From positions 1 through 35,868 of the forward strand of contig NZ_JAOCCU010000060.1 in assembly GCF_029840635.1 (NCBI RefSeq): 35,868 nucleotides of DNA, in the 5' to 3' direction. The notes beneath the pieces were generated by a model that worked only from the letters and a program-made list of their open reading frames with translations, had not been told where the DNA came from and ran no database searches. A program made the translations under genes and the position numbers. Of the stretch, positions 7,825 through 15,499 are shown in pieces; position 1 is the first letter of the stretch; the number at the start of each line of letters is the position of its first letter. This DNA is from Mitsuaria sp. GD03876. Its GTDB lineage: Bacteria; Pseudomonadota; Gammaproteobacteria; Burkholderiales; Burkholderiaceae_C.

Positions 7825-10212
7825 TCAGACGGACGCGGCGCGGTTCATCGCCTGCGCGGCCGGATGCACGTGGACCGGCGCGCCCTGCGGCGCCTGGCCC
7901 GGCTGGGGCTGTTGTTGCGGCGGCTGCTGGCCCGGCGGGCGGGCGCCCGAGAGCGCGGCCAGCACCTGGTCGCGCGGGCCGTCCATCACCAGGCGGCCGC
8001 TGTCGACGACGACGATGCGCGACACCAGCTCCAGCACCGCCGGGCGGTGCGTGACCATGATCAGCGTGCACGCGCCGGCGGCGTCGCGCAGCTGGCGCAG
8101 GAAGGCGATCTCGGACTGCGCGTCCATCGAGCTGGTGGGCTCGTCCATCAGCAGGATCTGCGGCCGGGTCACCAGGCTGCGCGCCAGCGCGACCAGCTGG
8201 CGCTGGCCGCCCGAGAGCAGCGAGCCCATCTCGCCCACCGGCAGGTCCCAGCCCATCGGATGGCCGGCGACGACGCGGTCCAGGCCGGTCAGCTTGGCCA
8301 CCTCGACCAGGCGCTGGGCGTCGACGTGGCGGCCCATCAGCACGTTGTCGCGCAGCGTGCCGTGGAACAGCCGCGGCTCCTGCGAGACGAAACCGACCTT
8401 GCCGCGGAACTCGGCCGGGTCGACCTGACGCAGGTCGATGCCGTCGATCTCGACGTTGCCCTCGGTCGGCTGGTACAGGCCGGCGAGCATGCGCAGCACC
8501 GTCGACTTGCCGCTGCCGATGCGGCCCAGGATCGCGATGCGCTCGCCGGGCTGGATGCGCAGCGTGACGTTGCGCAGCACCTTGGGCGACTGCGCGTCGC
8601 CCTGCGCCGGATAGGAGAAGCCGACGTCGTTCAGGCCGATGCGGCCGGTGATCTGGTTCAGCGGGACGTAGTTGCGGGTGGAGTCGCGCTCCACCGGGGC
8701 GCTCATCACCGAGTTCAGCGACAGCATCGCCGCGCGGGCGCCCTGGTAGCGCGTGGCCAGGCTGACCAGGCTGTTCAGCGGCACCGTGGCGCGGCCGGCG
8801 AACATCACCGCGCCGATCAGCGCGCCGGCGCTGATGACGCTTTCCTGGATCAGGTAGACGCCCCACACCAGCATGACCAGGTTGATCAGCTGCTGCATCG
8901 TCGTCGAGATGTTCATGCTCCAGCTGGCCATCGTGCGGGCCTTGAGCGCGGACTCGGCGACGATCGCGGTCGAGTGCTCGTAGCGGCGCAGGAAGCGGCC
9001 TTCGGCGCCGGTGGTCTTGAGGTCTTCCAGGCCCTCGAGCGCCTCGACCAGCGTGCCGTGCAGGTCGGCCGCCTCGGTCATGTTGGTGCGCATCGCGCGG
9101 CGCAGGTAGCCCTGGATGCCGAAGCTCATCAGCAGCATCAGCGGGATCGCCGCCATCAGCACCCAGCCCAGCGGGCCGCCGATGATGAAGGTCATCGCCA
9201 CGAACAGCACCACGAACGGCAGGTCCGTCAGGACCGACATCGTGGCCGAGGTGAAGAAGTCGCGCACCACCTCGACCTGGGCCAGGTAGTGGGCATAGGA
9301 ACCGGCCGACGCGGGGCGGTGCTCCATCCGCACGCCCAGCGTCTGGCGGAACAGCTTGGCGCCGACGATCAGGTCGGTCTTGCGGCCGGCCAGGTCGATC
9401 AGGTGGGCGCGCAGCTGGCGCGCGAACAGGTCGAAGACCAGCGCCAGCGCGGCGCCGACGGCCAGCGTCCACAGCGTGACGAAGGCCTGGTGCGGGATGA
9501 CCTTGTCGTAGATGACCGAGGTCACCAGGCCCGACACCATCATGAGCACGTTGCTCAGCAGCGCGGCCAGCATCGCCGAGCGGTAGTACGGGACGAAGCG
9601 CTTGAGCGTGCCGAACAGCCAGTGGGAATCGGCCTGCAGCAGCGGGACCTCGTCCTTGGCGCCGCTCAGCGGCTTGGCCTGCGAGACCTCCTGCGGCGTC
9701 ACCGCCAGGATGAAGCCGCTGTACTCCTGGTCCAGCTCCGCGGCCGGGGCGACGCAGCTGGCAGCCTCGGGGCCGGGGAACACCACCTCGTAGCGCACGC
9801 CGCTGGCGTCGTCGTCCAGGCGGCGCACCAGCACGCAGGCGTCGCCGCCGTTGAGCAGCAGCACCGCCGGCAGCAGCAGCTGGTTGATCTCCTCGATGCC
9901 CTTGCGCAGCAGGCCGGCGTTGTAGCCGGCCTCGCGCATCAGGCGGATCGCCTGGTCGGGGCTGATGGCGCCCTCCACCGGCGCGCCGGCGCGCAGCGAA
10001 TCGGCCGAACGGGCGCGACCATGGTGCTGCGTCAGCCAGGCCAGGCACTGCAGCAGCGGATCGACCGCCGGCAGCTGCGCCAGGTCCGCCAGCGGATCGT
10101 GCGGCTCCTCCGGCATGCCGGGCGCGCGCTGGCCGTCCTCGGCCGCCAGGCGCAGGCCGGGGCGGCGCTCGCGCTGGTCACCGTCGAAGAAGGGGTCGTG
10201 CGGCCGGTTCAT
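7825..10212 (-). CDS. Type I secretion ABC transporter with degenerate C39 domain (LapB/HlyB type)
   Basis: This 795-residue permease-ATPase powers export of an unprocessed protein. The N-terminal region (about 50-170) has the C39-peptidase-like fold. Its DPLLQCLAWLTQHHGR segment (51-66) aligns with the catalytic DCGaaxLxxxxxyyGr of true peptidases, with Pro in place of the catalytic Cys. It should therefore bind substrate without cleaving it, as LapB and HlyB do. A six-helix membrane domain spans about 215-480. The ATPase has Walker A GRIGSGKST (563-571), signature LSGGQRQ (666-672), Walker B ILLMDEP (686-692) and H-loop His722. The C-terminal tail (about 755-790) is unusually Pro/Gln/Ala-rich. 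It begins 19 bases after the glycosyltransferase gene. No RTX or BapA-type substrate gene lies within the window. Confidence 0.94.
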   Translation of the reverse strand: MNRPHDPFFDGDQRERRPGLRLAAEDGQRAPGMPEEPHDPLADLAQLPAVDPLLQCLAWLTQHHGRARSADSLRAGAPVEGAISPDQAIRLMREAGYNAGLLRKGIEEINQLLLPAVLLLNGGDACVLVRRLDDDASGVRYEVVFPGPEAASCVAPAAELDQEYSGFILAVTPQEVSQAKPLSGAKDEVPLLQADSHWLFGTLKRFVPYYRSAMLAALLSNVLMMVSGLVTSVIYDKVIPHQAFVTLWTLAVGAALALVFDLFARQLRAHLIDLAGRKTDLIVGAKLFRQTLGVRMEHRPASAGSYAHYLAQVEVVRDFFTSATMSVLTDLPFVVLFVAMTFIIGGPLGWVLMAAIPLMLLMSFGIQGYLRRAMRTNMTEAADLHGTLVEALEGLEDLKTTGAEGRFLRRYEHSTAIVAESALKARTMASWSMNISTTMQQLINLVMLVWGVYLIQESVISAGALIGAVMFAGRATVPLNSLVSLATRYQGARAAMLSLNSVMSAPVERDSTRNYVPLNQITGRIGLNDVGFSYPAQGDAQSPKVLRNVTLRIQPGERIAILGRIGSGKSTVLRMLAGLYQPTEGNVEIDGIDLRQVDPAEFRGKVGFVSQEPRLFHGTLRDNVLMGRHVDAQRLVEVAKLTGLDRVVAGHPMGWDLPVGEMGSLLSGGQRQLVALARSLVTRPQILLMDEPTSSMDAQSEIAFLRQLRDAAGACTLIMVTHRPAVLELVSRIVVVDSGRLVMDGPRDQVLAALSGARPPGQQPPQQQPQPGQAPQGAPVHVHPAAQAMNRAASV

Positions 10213-10231
10213 TTATCGAATCTTCGTCACT

Positions 10232-12118
10232 TCAGCCGCGATGGGCGAGGGCCAATTGCTCGAATTCGCGCTCGATGTCGCGCACGATGGCCGGCATGTC
10301 GAAAAGTGCGCTGTCGCGGCCCGCGTCGCGCAGGTAGCGCTTGTAGGAGCGGGCCCGGCCGGGATTGAGGCCGATCTGGATCGCGCGCTGGACGTATTCG
10401 TCCACCGAGAAGGTGATCAGGTCCGGCAGGCCGACCGCGGTCAGCAGGCTGCCGCACATGCGGGAGATGTAGCTGCGGCCGGACCGGGTCAGGATCGGCG
10501 TGCCCATCCAGAGGCAGTCGCTGGCGGTGGTGCCGGCGTTGTACGGGAAGGTGTCCAGCACCAGGTCGGGCAGCTGGAAGCGGGCCAGGTAGTCCGGCGG
10601 CGCGACGCGCGGCGCGAAGATCAGCCGCGACGGGTCGATGCCGGCGGCCTCGGCCTCGCGGCGGAGGTTGGCCTTGGCCCACTCGTTGTCCGCCAGCAGC
10701 CACAGCACCGAGTTCGGCACGCCGTCCAGGATGCGCATCCAGGCGCCGAACATCTCGGCGTTCATCTTGTGGTTGTTGTTGAACGAGCAGAAGACGAAGG
10801 CGTCCTCGGGCAGTTCGTACTGCGCGCGGGTGGGGTCGGCGCCGATCTCGCGCTTGCGGTCGCTGACCTGGTAGCAATGCGGCAGGTAAATGGGCTTTTC
10901 GCTGCAGTACGGCAGGTATTCCGGCGGCATCGTGAAGCGATCGGCCAGGATCCAGTCCACGCCGGGCAGCAGCGAGGTCGCCGGCAGGCCCAGGTAGCTG
11001 ACCTGTACCGGCGCCGGCCGGTGCGCCAGGATGTTGGGGCGGGCGCCGCTGGTCAGGCCCTGCAGGTCGACCAGCACGTCGATGCCGGCCTGCGCGATCA
11101 GCTTGGCGGCGGTGGCGTCGTCCAGCGCGTTCAGGCGCCAGACCTTGTCCATCGACATCAGGATCCGCTTGCGCAGCGCGGTGCCGTCCTCGCGGCTCCA
11201 GTCGAAGGCATGGATCTCGAACTTCTCGCGGTCGTGCAGCTCGTAGAGCTCGGCGGTCAGCAAGCCGACGGCGTGCATGCACAGGTCACCGGAGAGGTAA
11301 CCGATCTTGATCTTGCCGCCCTGCTGCCGGGCGGCGACGGAGACCGGGTGCTTCCACAGCGCATCCTTCTGCCTCGTCACCTTCTCGTGGACGAAGCGCT
11401 GGGCGGCGCCCATCTGCAGCGCGGGATCGTCGGTGGCGCTCAGCGTGGCCAGCAAAGAGGTCGCGATCAGCAGCTTGTTGTGCGTAACCTCGCCGAACGG
11501 CTGGTAAACCGGCCACTTGCACTGCTTCTGGCGGATGTGCACGTAATGCTGCATCACGTCCGTCTGCTCGGGATCGAGCGTCAGGCTGCGCACCATCAGG
11601 GCCTCGGACTCCTCGTAGCGGCGTTGCAGCTCGAGCAGCCGGGCGGCGTTGTTGAAGGCATGCGTGCGCAGGCCGGTGGTGTCGGCGCCCAGCGCCTCGA
11701 TCGGGCCCTGGCCGTCGTGGACCTCGCGCCAGGCGGCCAGCGCCTCGTCGACGCGGCCCAGGTGCTCGAGCTGGTGGCCCAGGTTCAGCCGGGCCTGGGC
11801 GAAGGTCGGGCTGATCGCCAGCGCCTGGCGATAAACCTGCTCGGCGCGCTCGTGCTGCTGGATGTTGCCCAGCACGGTGCCCCAGTTGTAGAGCGCCACC
11901 AGGCGCGCCGCCGGCGCCTGGTCGGCGCGGCTCAGCCAGGTCTCGTACAGATGCGCGGCCGCGTCGCCCAGGTTCTGGGCCTGGAAGAAGTTGCCCCGGT
12001 CCATCAGTTCCGGCAGCGGGAGCGTGCCCTCGCGGGCGCGGGTCAGCAGCTGCTCCCATTCCGGGGCCAGCGGGGCGGGAACGCTCAAGTTCGGCATGCT
12101 GGGGCGGGCGATGTCCAT
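10232..12118 (-). CDS. GT41 (OGT/SPINDLY-like) TPR glycosyltransferase
   Basis: This is a cytoplasmic 628-residue protein of the O-GlcNAc-transferase-like GT41 group. Residues about 40-200 form TPR-type helical repeats (for example HERAEQVYRQALAISPTFAQ). The catalytic half follows, with GYLSGDLCMHAVG holding a candidate active-site His282, then the DVLVDLQGLTSGARPNILAHRPAPVQVSYLG block and FCSFNNNHK with Lys451. The nucleotide-sugar signature DTFPYNAGTTASDCLWMG is at 522-539. In characterised GT41 enzymes these His and Lys residues contact the UDP-sugar. The start was set at 12118, nine bases after AGGAAG; a GTG at 12139 is possible. It is the first gene of the secretion operon, so the exported protein is a plausible target. 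Flagellin is an alternative, given the sigma-28 promoter. The sugar donor is unknown. Confidence 0.9.
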   Translation of the reverse strand: MDIARPSMPNLSVPAPLAPEWEQLLTRAREGTLPLPELMDRGNFFQAQNLGDAAAHLYETWLSRADQAPAARLVALYNWGTVLGNIQQHERAEQVYRQALAISPTFAQARLNLGHQLEHLGRVDEALAAWREVHDGQGPIEALGADTTGLRTHAFNNAARLLELQRRYEESEALMVRSLTLDPEQTDVMQHYVHIRQKQCKWPVYQPFGEVTHNKLLIATSLLATLSATDDPALQMGAAQRFVHEKVTRQKDALWKHPVSVAARQQGGKIKIGYLSGDLCMHAVGLLTAELYELHDREKFEIHAFDWSREDGTALRKRILMSMDKVWRLNALDDATAAKLIAQAGIDVLVDLQGLTSGARPNILAHRPAPVQVSYLGLPATSLLPGVDWILADRFTMPPEYLPYCSEKPIYLPHCYQVSDRKREIGADPTRAQYELPEDAFVFCSFNNNHKMNAEMFGAWMRILDGVPNSVLWLLADNEWAKANLRREAEAAGIDPSRLIFAPRVAPPDYLARFQLPDLVLDTFPYNAGTTASDCLWMGTPILTRSGRSYISRMCGSLLTAVGLPDLITFSVDEYVQRAIQIGLNPGRARSYKRYLRDAGRDSALFDMPAIVRDIEREFEQLALAHRG

Positions 12119-12516
12119 GTGGTCGGGCTTCCTGGGCACGGGTCGCGGCCGGCGGGCGCGGCCGGACGCGCCGGCGCGGACCCAAAGGCCGCCTCGATGG
12201 GATTGTGTCCGCGCGTTCCCGGAGGGATCCCGGCAAATGGCCGGTGCCGACCGCCCATTTCCCTGCCTGGAAACCCCGCCCTGGGCGCGCCGCGGACACC
12301 GGCGACCCGCCCATTCAGCCCGTTATCGGCCGCCGGAACGAGAACTTGAGCACGATTTACGGCCCCCGTCACCGCCTTATCCGGGCTTCCGGGGACAGGG
12401 CCGACTTCCACAATCGCCCCGCGATCCAGGACCCAGAGCCGGGACGCCGCGCGGTAAAGCAGTCCACAGGACGTCGAGGGACGCGCGTTCCATCCAATCC
12501 AGACAAGAAGAAGCAC
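12119..12516. other. Divergent intergenic region between glycosyltransferase and unknown gene
   Basis: This is 398 bases without a supported gene. It carries a sigma-28 promoter on the minus strand (12323-12349), which would give the secretion operon a leader of about 200 bases. No clear sigma-70 promoter was found for the plus-strand gene at 12517, and only a weak AAGAAG ribosome-binding site precedes it. Confidence 0.55.
12323..12349 (-). promoter_or_regulatory. Sigma-28 (FliA) promoter of the glycosyltransferase/secretion operon
   Basis: Read on the minus strand, TCAAGTTC, an 11-base spacer, then GCCGATAA. The -10 element matches the FliA consensus at all eight positions, the spacer is exact, and the -35 matches TAAAGTTT at six of eight. 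Predicted start is near 12316. It is the only such site recognised outside coding sequence in this window. Confidence 0.75.
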
Positions 12517-13062
12517 ATGAAGGCGAAGCCGAGTCTGTCTCGTTGGGATGACATCGTCGAAGCGGCCGAGGCGGCCGGGCCCGACGATCTCGAGACGCGG
12601 GCGGTGGACACCCGGACCTGGGTGGAACCGGGCGCGTCGGAAATCGTGGAGCGCCTGGGCGGCGCCGGGGGCGCGGCGATGAACGACGCGCCGTCACGGC
12701 GGCGCGGCGGGGATTCGATCTTCGTCAGCCTGATGCGGCTGTGGCCCGGCGAGGGCCGCCGGCCGCAGGCCAGCGCCCGGGCGATGGCCAAGCTGCGCTC
12801 GGCGTTCCGGGCCAGCGTCGCCGACCTGGCGGACGTGGCCGAAGCCGCGGAAATCACCGACCTCGCCACCCGGGAGCGGGTGCGCGCCCTGCTCCGCCAT
12901 ATCGTCCACGCGCGCCATCCGCAGGACCTGTGGCATCTGCGCACGGCGATCTACACCGAGGTCGCCCGGGCGTTCGACCAGGCCGAGGCGGAGGCGCGGT
13001 TGATCGCGCTCAACCGGCAGCTGGAACAGGGGAAGAGCTTGTTGCGGCGGCTGCTGGGCTGA
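12517..13062 (+). CDS. Uncharacterised helical protein divergent from the secretion operon
   Basis: This 181-residue, probably soluble protein is not recognised. The first 70 residues are acidic and low in complexity (EAAEAAGPDDLETRAVDTRTW). The rest (about 75-181) is rich in Ala, Arg, Leu and Glu and should be alpha-helical, ending with EARLIALNRQLEQGKSLLRRLLG. There is no signal peptide, membrane segment, Cys cluster or known motif. Base use and codon bias match the neighbours, and the reading frame is long enough to be credible. The start at 12517 was chosen as the first ATG before the conserved-looking acidic region; its Shine-Dalgarno is weak. It is transcribed away from the secretion operon and ends before a large stem-loop. 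A regulatory or accessory role for secretion would be a guess. Confidence 0.6.
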   Translation: MKAKPSLSRWDDIVEAAEAAGPDDLETRAVDTRTWVEPGASEIVERLGGAGGAAMNDAPSRRRGGDSIFVSLMRLWPGEGRRPQASARAMAKLRSAFRASVADLADVAEAAEITDLATRERVRALLRHIVHARHPQDLWHLRTAIYTEVARAFDQAEAEARLIALNRQLEQGKSLLRRLLG

Positions 13063-13094
13063 GCGCCCACTGCCACCACCGTGGCGTTGGCCGC

Positions 13095-13140
13095 CATGGC
13101 ATGGGGCCACAGGCGGCAAGCGCCTGAACCCCATGCCATG
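13095..13140. repeat. Large stem-loop between convergent genes
   Basis: CATGGCATGGGG (13095-13106) is perfectly complementary to CCCCATGCCATG (13129-13140). An inner stem AGGCG/CGCCT (13111-13115, 13121-13125) sits inside the loop. There is no T-run. It could act as a rho-dependent terminator aid, an mRNA 3'-end stabiliser or a dispersed palindromic repeat. Confidence 0.6.
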
Positions 13141-13228
13141 CCGTCCCCGACCAGCACCGCCCTTCGACGGTTTTGCGACCGGGGACTGCGGGGGGTCTTG
13201 GGGCTTGAGGCTTGGGGCCCGGTCTGGG

Positions 13229-13735
13229 TTACTTCGGCTGCCCGATGAAATCCATCTTGCCCAGCGGCACGCCGGCGTGACGCAGCAACGCGTACAGCGT
13301 CGTGGCGTGGAAATAGAAGTTGGGCAGGTTGAAGAAGCGGCTGAAATCCTGGCCCTGGAACTGCAGCGGCTCCTTGTCGCGGCGCGGCACGCTCACCGGT
13401 CGCGTCTCGGCGCCGTTGATCTGCTCCGGCGTCACCGTCTTCAGGAAATCGCGCGTCTTCTGGATGCGCTGCAGCAGCGCGTCGATCGTGGCCTCGTCGT
13501 CGGGCCAGCTCGGCACCTCGATGCCGGCCAGCCGGGCGGCGCCGCTCTTGGCGGCGTCGCTGGCGATCTGGATCTGGCGCGGCAGCGGCAGCATGTCGGG
13601 CGCCAGGCGCAAGGTCAGGTAGACGGATTCGTCGAAGCCCTTGGCCAGCGCGTGATCGCGCGCGGTGCGGATCCAGGTCTGCATGTTGCCGAGCATGCGG
13701 TCGAACACCGGCACGGTGGCGGCGTACAGGTCCAT
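13229..13735 (-). CDS. DUF1993 family protein
   Basis: This 168-residue soluble protein matches the DUF1993 family, whose members look like four-helix-bundle proteins related to the DinB/YfiT group. Recognisable features are the N-terminal MDLYAATVPVFDRMLGNM, the middle LRLAPDMLPLPRQIQIASDAAKSGAARLAG, and the C-terminal LPNFYFHATTLYALLRHAGVPLGKMDFIG. Length is normal for the family. The start at 13735 follows GAGGAG with seven bases between; longer in-frame starts lack such a site. The gene is monocistronic, convergent with the unknown gene and divergent from the dehydrogenase gene. The biochemical role of the family is not established, though metal-dependent small-molecule modification has been suggested for relatives. 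Confidence 0.88.
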   Translation of the reverse strand: MDLYAATVPVFDRMLGNMQTWIRTARDHALAKGFDESVYLTLRLAPDMLPLPRQIQIASDAAKSGAARLAGIEVPSWPDDEATIDALLQRIQKTRDFLKTVTPEQINGAETRPVSVPRRDKEPLQFQGQDFSRFFNLPNFYFHATTLYALLRHAGVPLGKMDFIGQPK

Positions 13736-13871
13736 GAAAGTCTCCTCGTCGAGGGTTGGGGGGATGCGAAGCGGGCGCGATGCTAGTCGCTGTTCCGATC
13801 TGTTGCACGACGCTCGCCCAATGGCCTTGGGGTGGCCGAATGACGCGAGTAGGATCGATGCCCGCACGCCT

Positions 13872-14879
13872 ATGAACATCATCATCCTCGACGACTACCA
13901 GGACGCCGTGCGCAAGCTGCCTTGCGCCGCCAAGCTGGACGCGCTGAACGCCAAGGTCTTCACCAACACCGTCAAGGGCATCGGCCAGCTGTCGATCCGG
14001 CTGCGGGATGCGGAAGTCCTCGTCACGATCCGCGAACGCACCCACTTCCCGCGCCAACTGCTGGAAAAGATGCCCAAGCTCAAGCTGATCTCCCAGACCG
14101 GGCGGGTCGGCAAGCACATCGACATCGACGCCTGCACGCGGCTGGGCATCGCGGTGGCGGAAGGCGGCGGCTCGCCGATTGCGCCAGCCGAACTGACCTG
14201 GGCGCTGATCATGGCCGCCATGCGGCGGCTGCCGCAGTACATCGCCACGCTCAAGCACGGCGTGTGGCAGCAGTCGGGGCTGAAATCAGGCTCGATGCCG
14301 CCGAACTTCGGCCTGGGCATGGTGCTCAGAGGCAAGACGCTCGGGATCTGGGGCTACGGCAAGATCGGCCAGCTGGTCGCCGGCTACGGCAAGGCCTTCG
14401 GGATGCAGGTGATCGTTTGGGGCAGCGAGGCGTCGCGCCTGCGCGCCCAGGCCGACGGCCACCAGGCGGCGGACAGCCGCGAGGCCTTCTTCGAGCAGTC
14501 CGACGTGCTGTCCCTGCACCTGCGGCTGTCGGACGAGACCACCGGCATCGTGACCGGCGAGGACCTGGCGCGGATGAAGCCGACCGCGCTGTTCGTGAAC
14601 ACCTCGCGCGCGGAACTGGTCGCCGACGGCGCGCTGGTCTCCGGCCTGAACCGCGGCAGGCCCGGCATGGCGGCGGTGGACGTGTTCGAGTCCGAGCCGA
14701 TCCTGCAGGGACATCCGCTGTTGCGCCTGGAGAACGCGGTGTGCACGCCGCACATCGGCTACGTCGAGCAGGACAGCTACCAGATGTACTTCGACGCGGC
14801 CTTCGACAACGTGCTGAATTACATGGCGGGCAAGCCGACCAACATCGTCAATCCGGATGCGCTGAAGGTGCACCGGTGA
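13872..14879 (+). CDS. D-2-hydroxyacid dehydrogenase family protein
   Basis: This is a 335-residue NAD(P)-dependent dehydrogenase of the D-isomer 2-hydroxyacid family (phosphoglycerate dehydrogenase-like), which interconverts 2-oxoacids and D-2-hydroxyacids. The Rossmann loop GYGKIG is at 161-166. The catalytic triad is visible as Arg246 (NTSRAELV), Glu275 (DVFESEP) and His294 (TPHIGYVE). The N-terminal substrate domain starts MNIIILDDYQDAV. No ACT regulatory domain is present, so it is probably not a classical SerA. The stop codon overlaps the GTG start of the first chromate-transporter gene, so the genes are translationally coupled. The metabolic link between them is unclear. Substrate unknown. 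Confidence 0.9.
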   Translation: MNIIILDDYQDAVRKLPCAAKLDALNAKVFTNTVKGIGQLSIRLRDAEVLVTIRERTHFPRQLLEKMPKLKLISQTGRVGKHIDIDACTRLGIAVAEGGGSPIAPAELTWALIMAAMRRLPQYIATLKHGVWQQSGLKSGSMPPNFGLGMVLRGKTLGIWGYGKIGQLVAGYGKAFGMQVIVWGSEASRLRAQADGHQAADSREAFFEQSDVLSLHLRLSDETTGIVTGEDLARMKPTALFVNTSRAELVADGALVSGLNRGRPGMAAVDVFESEPILQGHPLLRLENAVCTPHIGYVEQDSYQMYFDAAFDNVLNYMAGKPTNIVNPDALKVHR

Positions 14880-15499
14880 GCGCGGCGCCCTCGCCCGCTC
14901 CGGCGCCCTCGACCGACGGGGCGACGCCCGAGGCGGCCCGGGCGCAACCCGAATCCCTGTCCCAGCTCTTCTGGGCCTTCACCTGGCTGGCGCTGCAGGG
15001 CTTCGGCGGCGTGCTGGCGGTCGCGCAGCGCGAGCTGGTGGAGCGGCTGGGCTGGATGTCGCGCGAGGAATTCGTCGAGACGCTGGCGGTGGCGCAGGTG
15101 CTGCCTGGGCCCAACATCGTGAACATCTCGCTGATGATCGGCGACCGCTTCTTCGGGCTGCGCGGCGCGATGGTGGCGCTGCTGGGGATGATGGGATTCC
15201 CGTCGCTGATCGTGCTGTCGCTGGCGGCGCTGTCGACGACCTGGCTGGCGTCGCCGGCGATGACGGGCGCGCTGCGCGGGATGGGCGCGGTGTCGGCGGG
15301 GCTGATCCTGGCCACGGGGTTGAAGCTGCTGCCGTCGCTGAAGAAGAACCCGGTCGGCATGTGGCCGGGGCTGGCGCTGGCGGCATTGGTGTTCGGGGCG
15401 ACGGTGTGGCTGAAGCTGCCGCTGTTCTGGATCGTGCTGAGCGTGGGCGGGCTGGGCATGACGCTGGCGCTGCTCGCGCTGAAGCGGAGCCGCGCATGA
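14876..15499 (+). CDS. Chromate transporter, N-terminal-type half (CHR family)
   Basis: This 207-residue integral membrane protein is one half-size CHR/ChrA unit, a family that exports chromate or carries sulfate-like oxyanions. Visible family motifs are LQGFGGVLAVAQRELVERLGWMS, where the FGG and the following basic residues are characteristic, and AQVLPGPNIVNISLMIG. Five or six hydrophobic segments follow. The first 30 residues are a Pro/Ala-rich cytoplasmic extension. The start is a GTG (14876) that overlaps the upstream TGA. The stop overlaps the next ATG (ATGA at 15496). Short CHR proteins act as paired, oppositely oriented subunits, which fits the next gene. Confidence 0.9.
   Translation: MSAAPSPAPAPSTDGATPEAARAQPESLSQLFWAFTWLALQGFGGVLAVAQRELVERLGWMSREEFVETLAVAQVLPGPNIVNISLMIGDRFFGLRGAMVALLGMMGFPSLIVLSLAALSTTWLASPAMTGALRGMGAVSAGLILATGLKLLPSLKKNPVGMWPGLALAALVFGATVWLKLPLFWIVLSVGGLGMTLALLALKRSRA

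Noticed and set aside
7786-10368. Long plus-strand open frame opposite the ABC transporter gene
   Set aside because: It mirrors the coding strand of a clear ABC exporter and its translation is His/Arg/Ala/Gln-rich without motifs. The same reasoning applies to the long frames at 181-1959 and 3776-4915 and to the second minus-strand frame at 7736-10048.
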